From positions 1,309,673 through 1,373,672 of the forward strand of contig OZ012693.1 in assembly GCA_963942565.1 (NCBI GenBank): a stretch of DNA of 64,000 nucleotides, given 5' to 3'. A program made the translations under genes and the position numbers. The notes beneath the pieces were generated by a model. The model did no database searches. It saw nothing but the letters and a program-made list of their open reading frames with translations, and had not been told where the DNA came from. Origin of the DNA: Maea johnstoni. Taxonomy: Eukaryota > Annelida > Polychaeta > Spionida > Magelonidae. Shown piece after piece: positions 31,748-40,739 of this stretch (positions are counted from its first letter, which is position 1; each line of letters begins with the position of its first letter).

Positions 31748-32059
31748 TTTAAAAAATTGATTTCTGAAAGTGACAGCAGCAACGTCCGCTACTGTCAAAT
31801 GATTGTTTTGTCCCCAGCGGGCACTGTACGTACAATGTACGTACATTGTACGTACGGTTGGTACAATGTACGTACAATGTACGTACATTGTACGTACAGT
31901 GCCCGCTGGGTCAGATCCCGTTGTGAGCGTCTGACCCATTGAGTCACGTGCTGCCATAGCAACGTGATGCGCGGACATCCATAGTTTGGCAGGAGATCGC
32001 CAGATGTCGCTCCCCTCACGCCACAAAATACGTTTGGTGCTGATCACCTAACGTGTGCA
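31748..32059 (-). repeat. Split direct repeat A1
   Basis: Matches A2 (25261-25472) on both sides of a 98-bp insertion. It ends ACGTGTGCA at the outer boundary, next to GTACATTGTACG of the host element. Confidence 0.9.
31813..31910. mobile_element. 98-bp near-perfect palindromic MITE
   Basis: CCCAGCGGGCACTGTACGT at the left and the inverse at the right. It is almost one palindrome of GTACGTAC/ACAATGT blocks. Comparison with A2 shows the empty site TTTTGTCAGATC, so the duplication is TC (2 bp). It is the same family as the element at 23975-32087. Confidence 0.88.
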
Positions 32060-32087
32060 GTACATTGTACGTACAGTGCCCGCTGGG

Positions 32088-32324
32088 TGTATTTCAATCG
32101 GCTGGGTTTCACCAACAGGTGTCTGTATAACTATTTCTGCAGATTCATTCATTAGGTAGATTGCCATCCACTCAGGTCCTCTCACCCCGCTCTCCCACAG
32201 CACAGTCATGCACTTACGCAGCCACAAACGGTCAAAGCATTTCTCCAAGTCATAGAATTGCATTGTAACAGGTATATTAAGGTATCTATAGTAGTCAATA
32301 ATCGCTCGTGTTATGTACAGGTGC
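32088..32324 (-). pseudogene. LINE-A ORF2, middle piece of RT
   Basis: Reads HLYITRAIIDYYRYL, then VTMQFYDLEKCFDRLW (RT motif A) and VIQTPVGETQPIEI. It joins the 38551 piece upstream in frame (GGRKKRSSS|EHLYIT) once the 32330-38545 insertion and one TCAGA are removed. It joins the 23974 piece downstream in frame once the other stack is removed. Confidence 0.85.
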
Positions 32325-33361
32325 TCAGACAGGCCTCGACGCTAACTAAAAAAGTTACTGACCCTGTAGGACCAGTGACACCTAGGATATACTGGTCCTA
32401 CAATTTTTTTCTTTTAGATGTCAATTATCAACAATTATGTATTAACATGACAAGAAAAAACATTGCATAACATGCAAAGACAACATTTATTTTTATTGCT
32501 ATCTTCATATATTTAAAAAATGAACTTTTTTATGCATGTATGAATAGCCTGTACAAGAACAATGAATATGAATGGATTTCAATAACAGTGATCGTGCAAC
32601 GATCAAATTTATAGAGGCACACATGCCTATGTTCACGCGACTCACTTCCGGTACGTCAGCAGTGAACCGCATGACCTACTGTTAGCTATCCATATTGTAG
32701 GTTGGTCACGTTCGTTCTGTTGGACGCTGTTCCTTGACAACAGCGCCCACAGACACGGAAGTGGTCAAAATTATTAACATACATAACTGCTTATCGCTGT
32801 CCTAGCTTCTTTACAATCTCCAATGTATACATTCAAGCGGTGTTGAGTATTATACTGACCTTTGTACCTCGTCAGCACGTTTTAAAATTATAAAATATAA
32901 AATAATAATAGTAATAATAAATATAGAAATTTAAAATAAAAAAAAAATCTTTGGGATGAAGACTCTTTCTGTGTGTCTTTGTATATAAATTACATTTTTT
33001 GCATGTTACTATGTGTTTTTATTATAACATGCTCATCAAAGCCTCTTTCATCAAAGTCAACTTTCAAATAAGATATTATTAATTCTAACAATTACCTCAG
33101 TAACATGTGCAACTTGTTCATTTAAACATTCATTACTGGAAACAAAGTATTCTAAGCTGATCTGGTACCTGACTGTTCTATGGATGGAATTCATCCTAGC
33201 TAATTCCCGCATTGGCAGAAAGTATAATTTATTTCTTTATTTGTGACTTATACTTTGACATTGCATCTAAGTATTGGTTATATATTCATTAGGGTCTTTA
33301 CATAATATTATATTTTACTATTTACTGTAGAAAATACTATGATTAATTTGTCATCCTTCTA

Positions 33362-35335
33362 AATTATACCTCAGCTGTAGGTGTATCATATTAATGAATG
33401 ACATGTGTGCAGCATGTACAAGCCTCTGCTTTAGGTGTTTCATATCAATATATTTACATTACATTACACGCCTCAGCTATAGGTGTATTATTTTAATGAA
33501 TTCCATATGCCTCCACTGTAGGTGTATTATTTTAATCAATAATATATCTGTCCTTCATTATGCAAACACATCCGCTGAAGGTGTATTATTTTAATGAATT
33601 CCATATGCCTTTGCTATAGGTGTATTATTTTAATCAATACTATATCTGTCCTTCAATCTGCAAACACATCCGCTGAAGGTGTATTATTTTAATGAATTCC
33701 ATATGCCTCCACTGTAGGTGTATTATTTTAATCAATACTATTATCTGTCCTTCAATATGAAAACGCATCCGCTGAATGTGTATTATCTTAATGAATTCCA
33801 TATGCCTCCGCTGTAGGTGTATTATTTTAATCAATACTATATCTGTCCTTCAATATGCAAACGCATCCGCTGAAGGTGTATTATTTTAATAAATTCCATA
33901 TGCCTCCGCTGTAGGTGTATTATTTTAATCGATACCATATCTGTCCTTCAATATACAAACGCATCCGCTGAAGGTGTATTATCTTAATGAATTCCATATG
34001 CCTGCGCTGTAGGTGTATCATTTAATCAATGTTATATCTGTCATTCATTATGCACTCACCTCCGCTGTAGTTGTATTATTTCAATGTATTCCATATGCCT
34101 GCGCTGTAGGTGTATTATTTTAGTCAATACTATATCTGTCCTTCATTATGCACACGCATCGGCTGTAGGTGTATTATTTCATTGTATTCCATATGCCTCT
34201 GCTTTAGGTGTATTATTTTAATCATACTATATCTGTCCTTCATTATGCACACGCCTCCGCTGTAGGTGTATTATTTCAACGTATACCATATGCCTCCGCT
34301 GTAGGTGTAATCAATACTATATCTGTCCTTCATTATACACACGCCTCCGCTGTAGGTGTATTATTTCAATGTATTCCATATGCCTCCGCTGTAGGTGTAT
34401 TATTTTAATCAATACTATATCTGTACAATGTATGTGCTTATTAATCATTAATCAGTGGGTAAAAAAAATGGAAATTAATAATAAGTTGTTAACATCAATT
34501 ATTGACTAATTAATTTGGATTTAGTAAATGTAACCATTTACGTCATTCATCACTTATACTTTGGACATTGCGTCCTAGTATGAGTTACATCTTCCTTTTA
34601 AAATCATTGTTAAAATTTAATTTGGCTCAGCATATATCTCTGTTTTGTATTGTTAACTAAAATTTGCTTAACATATTCAATAACAATAATTCTTATTTTC
34701 TTAAATGTATTCATCATACAATACTAAATTATTATATTTCACTTTTTGCACTAAATATAATATTATTTATTTGTCACATTTCTACTTGCACCTCCGCTGT
34801 AGGTGTATTTTAATCAATGCCTCATTTGCAATAAGTACAAACCTCCGCTGTATGAGCCTTATTTTGTTATATAATATAAAATTTACTTTAATAACATATT
34901 CATTAACAATAATTTCTTAAATGTGTATTCATCATATGATACTAAATTATTATATTTCACTTCTTGCACTAAATTTAATATTATTTATTTATCACATTTC
35001 TACTTGCACCTCCGCTGTAGGTGTATTTTAATCAATGCCTAATTTGCAATAAGTACAAACCTCTGCTGTAGGTGCACTATTTTGTTATATTTATATCATG
35101 TACAACCGCTGTAGGTGTATTATTCTATACTACGTTATATAGGCACTATCTATACTCCTCCGCTGTAGGTGTATTATTTTGATTCTACACTATAAGTGAA
35201 CTATTATAATCAATGTCATTAAGCACTATTTATACACCTCTGCTGTAGGTGTCTAATTTTATCAATGCTACAAGTGCATTCTTTTAATCAATGCTTCATT
35301 TACACTATTAACATATATGCGCTGTAGTTTGCTTG
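33362..35335 (+). repeat. Minisatellite of CCTCCGCTGTAGGTGTATTA units
   Basis: The basic 28-bp half-unit (GCCTCCGCTGTAGGTGTATT plus ATTTTAAT) alternates with linkers ending TATATCTGTCCTTCA or GAATTCCATAT. This gives higher-order units of about 110 bp from 33470 to 34430 and scattered single units to 35335. Confidence 0.9.
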
Positions 35336-35696
35336 CCTTTTGTCCATAACGCCACTGCTGTTGGCTTATATTTCGTTGTCAGTACTTTACACTTCTGCAT
35401 TTATTTGTTGCTGTGATTTAATTGATCAGTTTATTGCTGTATTAATACACTCTTTGCTTCTTAAACTATCATTTAACAGGTCCTAACCATGATTCGTATT
35501 TCTTCAAGAAAACGCAAATTGCCATCAAGGTTTGTCAACAACCAGGCAAGTGACAAACACTGCAAATCATCAAATCGCAATAGCTGCCATCAATTTCCAT
35601 GTTGTGAATGGCACTTGCCACACAACTCAACAAACAGGACAGTGTGACTTTGTCTGTCATGATATTATACAACACTCTGAGCCAACGCACGTAGTA

Positions 35697-36213
35697 CAGG
35701 TGAATTTGGATATGACGGACTCAGTGGGACCAGGAAAATTGGTCCGTCATATGCGAAATCCGTCATATGCATATGATGGACTTAGTCCGTCATATGCAAG
35801 TGTGTATCTTATTGCATTGGGGACCTCAGTTGATCTCTATATAAAAGTCAAAACAGCGAAAGAATATGTCTGGCTGGATTTTTATTATACATATATTTGT
35901 CTGCTGAGAAATACCAGACAATGTGAACTGAGTTCTGTCTGGCCGAACGTAACTCAGCACATGTGTTAGTCTCGGCGAGAATAAGCCGACTGCTAGACAC
36001 GTGTTTGTCCGTCATACACAATGCTAATTACATAGTAAATAGCATCGTGTGTGCCGTGATATTGGTCCGTGGTAGCCGAGTTCCGGCATACGGAATCCGT
36101 CCTATGCATGGTCAAATACACATAGTTAATATGCATGGGACTGGGACCAAGCATATCGTCCGTCATAGCCAAAAGTCTGTCGTACAGTGGTCCGTCATAT
36201 CCAAGTTCACCTG
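35697..36213. mobile_element. 517-bp pogo/Tigger-like non-autonomous element
   Basis: Ends CAGGTGAATTTGGATATGAC and its near inverse, flanked by TA (35695-35696 and 36214-36215). It is the longer relative of the 175-bp MITE at 5531. About 100 bp inside (35847-35945) also occurs at 48220-48320. The 11328 copy of the host element has no such insertion. Confidence 0.85.
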
Positions 36214-36566
36214 TACCCTACAAAAGCAGTAGAGATGCCGAACTTACTGCCACTCTATCATCGCTGAAAGAAAGTGCCTTGAGCAGTCAACAAAGGGCTG
36301 GCACTTGCCTCCCTCATATAGCACAAGCAGATTCTAATGTTCATAGAAGGGCTGGCACTTGTCTCCCTCGTCAACTTAACGAAAATACAGAAAGTTGCAT
36401 AAGAGTTGGCGCTAGCTTCTCTGGCAATCAGCAAACACAGATCTCGTTACTCTAATCAACAACTCCTGTCGTCATATACTTGCGGAGCTGGCACTAGCCA
36501 CCCCGTTACTACCAATCACCAAGCAGGTATCATCGGTTATATTAGGAAAATTCAATATGCTAAGGC

Positions 36567-36870
36567 ATCCATTGATTATCCCGCAACAGTTGCTACCGCA
36601 AAACTTCAGCATAGGTTAGATGAGATATTACAAGCTTCATTGGCATTTTCCACAGGTAAAATTTACCTTAGATGCTGGAACTTTCGATTAATTTTATAAC
36701 TTGTCATTTAGATATATATTTTTTTGTGTGTGTGTGACGGTTGAGGCAGAAACAATTAAATTGTTTGCTATATACTTAGAAAGTAGGGGTTATAAACAGC
36801 AATTTATTACTTCACACATATCTGCTACCTCGTTTGTACACAAACTGTTAAATATATACTATTATATATA
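36567..36870 (+). pseudogene. Tyrosine recombinase N-terminal domain fragment
   Basis: LQHRLDEILQASLAFSTGKI, then in a neighbouring frame ETIKLFAIYLESRGYKQQF and ISATSFVHKLLNI, follow the pattern of the SAM-like core-binding domain of tyrosine recombinases. They align by eye with HIAMFIAHLHTKDL and SALSFIHKAG of the recombinase at 26009. A frame change or short intron lies near 36690. The catalytic domain is absent. Confidence 0.5.
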
Positions 36871-37288
36871 TTTTTCTGTTAGAGAAATTTATGGGGTATA
36901 AAATAACATAACTCTATATGGCGCTATTTCAGGTCATGCCACAAATATAAGTCCTTTTAGCTTGTTTAAACTACAGGCTTGATCAATTTATCCTTAATGT
37001 AATCAAAATATCAACTGTTATAATAAAACATAAAATACCTTAAGCATTTATATATGGTATATTATTAATTATATATGCTATGTATTGTTGGGTAATTATA
37101 TGATTGAGGTCATTGATATATTTATTGTCATCATTAAATAAAGTATTCATCTGTAATGTAATATTACCTTGATGATGTATATTGCTGTATATATGTGTAC
37201 TATTTGTATATAGTAAAAATCATTAATTATAATTAATAAATATTATTTATTTTAAATCCACACCTGTGTTTGTGCTGACTCTATAAAA

Positions 37289-37894
37289 CAGTGATCGTGC
37301 AACGATCAAATTTATAGAGGCACACATGCCTATGTTCACGCGACTCACTTCCGGTACGTCAGCAGTGAGCCGCGTGACCTACTGTTAGCTATCCATATTG
37401 TAGGTTGGTCACGTTCGTTCTGTTGGACGCTGTTCCTTGACAACAGCGCCCACAGACACGGAAGTGGTCAAAATTATTGACACCCCTCCCTCCCTCCCTT
37501 TAGACTTTTTGGTCTGTTTTCCATTTGGCGCTATTTCAGGTCATGCCACAAATATAAGTCCTTTTAGCTTGTTTAAACTACAGGCTTGATCAATTTATCT
37601 TTAATGTAATCAAAATATCAACTGTTATAATAAAACATAAAATACCTTAAGCATTTATATATGGTATATTATTAATTATATATGCTATGTATTGTTGGGT
37701 AATTATATGATTGAGGTCATTGATATATTTATTGTCATCATTAAATAAAGTATTCATCTGTAATGTAATATTACCTTGATGATGTATATTGCTGTATATA
37801 TGTGTACTATTTGTATATAGTAAAAATCATTAATTATTATTAATAAATATTATTTATTTTAAATCCACACATGTGTTTTTGCTGACTCTATAAA
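37289..37894 (+). mobile_element. 606-bp derivative of the tyrosine-recombinase element, in tandem
   Basis: Starts CAGTGATCGTGC immediately after the end of the 4.7-kb copy and ends CTATAAA. It keeps only the first 190 bp and the last 375 bp of the big copy, with a CTCCCTCCCTCCC run at the join. Its ends are nearly identical to those of the big copy, so the tandem arrangement is recent. Confidence 0.8.
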
Positions 37895-38550
37895 TACTGT
37901 AGAAAGTGCACCATATCATTATCAGGCATTCAATGTGTTTCAAGATGTAATGAACATATCAGTACATGCAAAACACATTTCAAAGGGTTGCCTGTGGTTG
38001 TCAGCCTCAGCGTCTTAACTCTGAAACCCTTCCTTAAACCACAATGATAGTTATACACATTACGGGCCACAAGGCTGTATCACAGTGTCAGGAACCAGTG
38101 TAGAAAAAGATTTGATGTTCTCGCTATCAACGTCATTTTACCACATGCCATTGACAGTTTGTGGCATGTCTTCCGAGGGCTTGGTACACATCGTCAAGAT
38201 GCTCATAAGACACAGGTCCAGCACCCCTGACCAAGCACACAATGGTCAATGTGTATAATAATGTGACTTGTGATTGAATAGTATCTAATTATCTCTCTTG
38301 TTGACCCACAGACAGCTACCACTAATGCCGTAATGGATGCCCATAGAAAGATCGACGCTCGCTCCCCGTGGAGTCAAATGCCGACACCTTGCCTTTCCAG
38401 CCTAAGCCTTTATCTTTATGGTCCAGACTACAAATGTTTACTGTCCCTGTAGGACCAGTAGAGGTCTGTTTCTACTGGTCCGAAGCCGTTTTATGGAATT
38501 TTTACTGGCCATTGGCCAGCGGTTCACCGTTAGTGTCGAGCCCTGTCAGA

Positions 38551-40400
38551 TGAGCTTCTCTTTTTCCTACCTCCATTCTGGAATTCACTCATTGACTGAT
38601 CAATGTTTGTGTATTGTCTGTTAAGAATGACTCTCTCGAACACCTTTTGTACATTCTATGTGAGAAATATTCCTCGCTGGTTATTGAGGTCTTCTTTACT
38701 TCCTTTATTTTTGTATATACTTTTTATTTTAACTTTCTGCCATTCTCCAGGGCATTTGTTACCTCTGAGTATTTTATTAAACATAGCTCGCAGGGACTCT
38801 GCTTATCTTTTCCTCCCTTTTTCAGTATTTCATTAGTAATTTCGTCAAGTCCAGGTGCCTTGTTGTTTTGAGTATATCTTTAATTTCAATTTCCTCTATT
38901 TCATCATGGCATTGGTTTTCAGCTATTTCCATGTATCTCTGAAACTTTTTGTCGATAGTCTCTTGTATTATTTGGTATTTTGGCAAAATTTGTCTTGTCC
39001 TGAGTATCTCTGTATAGTGTTTTCGGTACGCTTCCTGTATCTCATCTCTCGTATTGTATTCATTTCCATCCTGGACTACCTTATGTGAAACACTTTCTTC
39101 CCTCAGCTGTATTCTCTGCTTCATTCTCCAAAATTCATTAGATTTCACTCCACCAGCCTCCTCAAGTTTCGCAAGATTTTCTTTTGTTTTTTCCACTCTT
39201 ATTTTTTCAATAGACTTAGCTATTTGTTCATTTGTCTTTTTTATCTTTTGTTCTATTTCTATAGTTGTTTTTCCCATTTGTTTGTATTCAGTCAATCTCC
39301 TTTTCAACTTTTTCTTTTCACACATCAGGCTCTTTGTCTCATCGTTCTTTGTTTGAAATTCTCTGTTTGGATTGATTTTAACTTTCCTGAAGCACATCCT
39401 CATTATCCTGTATAGCTGTTTTGTCCACTCTTTATAGTCAATGTCAATGTCTCTGTCTTCATCCTGGAAACACCGAGTCAGGTTGTTGTTGCCTTGAGTT
39501 ATCTCTTGGAATTTATTCCATCCTTCTTCATCCTCAAGTTTCCACACCTCCTTCTTGACTAGCCTCTCCCTGCTTTCATTGTTAACATATCTCAGCGACA
39601 TTATCATATGATCAGACTCAATCACCTCTGTTGCCTTTTCAGTTATCTTGTATTTCGTAAGTACATCTCTACCTTCCTCATCAATGTCCATTGACTTGAC
39701 TTTCTCGTACACTCTATTGTTACAGATTATGTAGTCAATTTCAGATCTCTCCTGTTTATTTTTTGTATTTTTTCGTGTCCATTTTCCCACACATTTTGGC
39801 GTTTTGTTTACTATGACTAGGTTTCTCTTTTTGACTAGACTTTCAAGTAGTTTTCCTCCTTTACTTTTTTGTTCTCCTAACTTGACATTTAGGTCTCCCA
39901 TTATTCATCTTTCTTAGTTTTTCTTGTTTCCACATCAACTTGGTTGTAATACTCTCTTAGTTCATCAATCGTGGTTCTACTTTCCTGTCTTCCGTACAGA
40001 ACTCCAATGTTTGTGCTTCTGCCTCTTATCTGACACTTTAGCCACAGCATTTCATTTCCATCTTCTGTTTCTTTGGTTTTGTTATTTCTCTGACTGTTTG
40101 TTTTTTCATTAGAAGTAGTACTCCTCAACCATTTCTCTCTTTTCTGTCAGCTCTTATGCATGTATATCCATTAATTTGCAATCTGTCTTCTGGTTGCATC
40201 CAAGTTTCAGATATTCCCATAATGTCAGGTTTGTATTCAGCTATGTATTGGAGCAGGCTGGGGATTTTCCCATTAAGACCTCTTGCATTGGTGCAGGTAA
40301 TTGTTACTTCCTCTTTTTTATGTTTTCTTGCTTTTCGATATTTTTTCTTCTTTCTTTTTTCTTTTGTTTCAGTTGCTGTTGCAGGTGTCGTAACCACTAG
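38551..40400 (-). pseudogene. LINE-A ORF2, 5' part: endonuclease and start of RT
   Basis: Minus strand. An APE-type endonuclease begins near 40397 with a Lys-rich lead, then CTNARGLNGKIPSLLQYI and PDIMGISETWMQ, and continues with IGVLYGRQESR and MGDLNVKLGEQ. It reaches SEIDYIICNN and SDHMIMSLRY, the family's Asp/His active-site blocks. A long charged linker follows, then the RT start (KGSKEDLNNQRGIFLT, and MSEFQNGGRKKRSSS at 38551). Frameshifts are visible near 40125, 39905, 38822 and 38650. The 5' end lies head-to-head with LINE-B at about 40400-40430. Confidence 0.8.
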
Positions 40401-40739
40401 GCCATGTATGATAGGCCATGTATGATTTTTATTGGCGGCGGTGGTGGTTTGTATTTCTCTCGTGTGTTAGTAATAGTATTCTGGCGTATTTTTAGCCTTT
40501 AGTCAATTAGATTTACTGTCAGTTGACAGTAATTAGTTCTTAGTTTCTAGCCAGTTGCATGCTAGTAGTTTTAGACGTAGTTCTAGTTGTAATTTTAAGC
40601 TTTTATACACCACCGTCACGGTGTCTCTCTTATCACGCGGCTTGTATGTCAACATCGTGTCTGTCAAAATCCTACCTGATCGTGAATCTGCTGGCAATTC
40701 GTGCATTGAGCATCCAGAAGTGTTCTGCAACAGACCAGC
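40401..40739 (+). other. 5' junction and 5' UTR of LINE-B
   Basis: AGGCCATGTATGAT is duplicated in tandem at about 40404-40431, where the two LINEs meet head-to-head. The GC-richer stretch that follows up to the ORF1 ATG at 40740 probably holds the LINE-B 5' UTR and internal promoter. No other feature is seen. Confidence 0.4.

Larger units (their letters stand above)
24810..32059 (-). mobile_element. Ngaro-like tyrosine-recombinase retrotransposon (fossil, largely whole)
   Basis: On the minus strand the order is A1 (32059-31748), leader, gag region, RT/RNase H, tyrosine recombinase, B1 (25871-25473), A2 (25472-25261), B2 (25208-24810). This A1-ORFs-B1-A2-B2 split direct repeat plan, with a recombinase in place of an integrase and no methyltransferase domain seen, is that of Ngaro/PAT-type DIRS-order elements. 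B1 and B2 differ at about one base in 399 and A1 and A2 at about four in 212, so it is young. It sits in a GTAC palindrome without target duplication. Two small elements lie inside it (30500-31262 and 31813-31910). Confidence 0.85.
23975..32087. mobile_element. CCCAGCGGGC-ended GTAC-palindrome TIR element, filled by nested insertions
   Basis: The left end is CCCAGCGGGCAAATGTACGT and the right end is GTACAGTGCCCGCTGGG, inverted repeats flanked by TG on both sides (2-bp duplication). Taking it out joins the LINE frame as ...GETQPIEIQEVVMQG. Its own DNA is only about 0.86 kb (23975-24809 and 32060-32087) and is full of GTACGTACAATGTACGTAC palindromes. The rest is the Ngaro-like insertion at 24810-32059. 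A 98-bp relative sits at 31813-31910. No transposase is present. Confidence 0.75.
32586..37288 (+). mobile_element. 4.7-kb tyrosine-recombinase element (Crypton- or DIRS-related), degenerate
   Basis: Left end CAGTGATCGTGCAACGATCA and right end GACTCTATAAA, identical to those of 11328-12182 and 37289-37894. It contains a minisatellite (33362-35335), short coding-like stretches (35485-36455), a 517-bp pogo-like insertion, and an N-terminal tyrosine-recombinase fragment (36567-36870). The catalytic part of the recombinase and any RT are missing, so it may be a Crypton-like DNA element or an Ngaro relative. No TIRs and no target duplication are seen, as expected for a recombinase-driven element. 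AT-rich 32775-33361 and 34440-34790 hold nothing else. Confidence 0.6.
32330..38545. mobile_element. TIR transposon with 5-bp duplication, filled by nested insertions
   Basis: The ends are CAGGCCTCGACGCTAACT and the inverse of CAGGGCTCGACACTAACG, flanked by TCAGA at 32325-32329 and 38546-38550. Own sequence is about 900 bp (32330-32585 and 37895-38545), with further inverted blocks CCTGTAGGACCAGT/ACTGGTCC inside each end. No transposase is seen. Superfamily is unassigned: a 5-bp duplication with CAGGG ends does not fit hAT (8 bp) or Tc1/mariner (TA). Confidence 0.75.

Noticed and set aside
32586-37894. Helitron
   Set aside because: No 5' TC, no 3' CTRR with terminal hairpin, and the only protein trace is a tyrosine recombinase.
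38855-40425. Several plus-strand ORFs rich in Phe and Leu
   Set aside because: Shadows of the Lys/Glu-rich minus-strand LINE endonuclease region.
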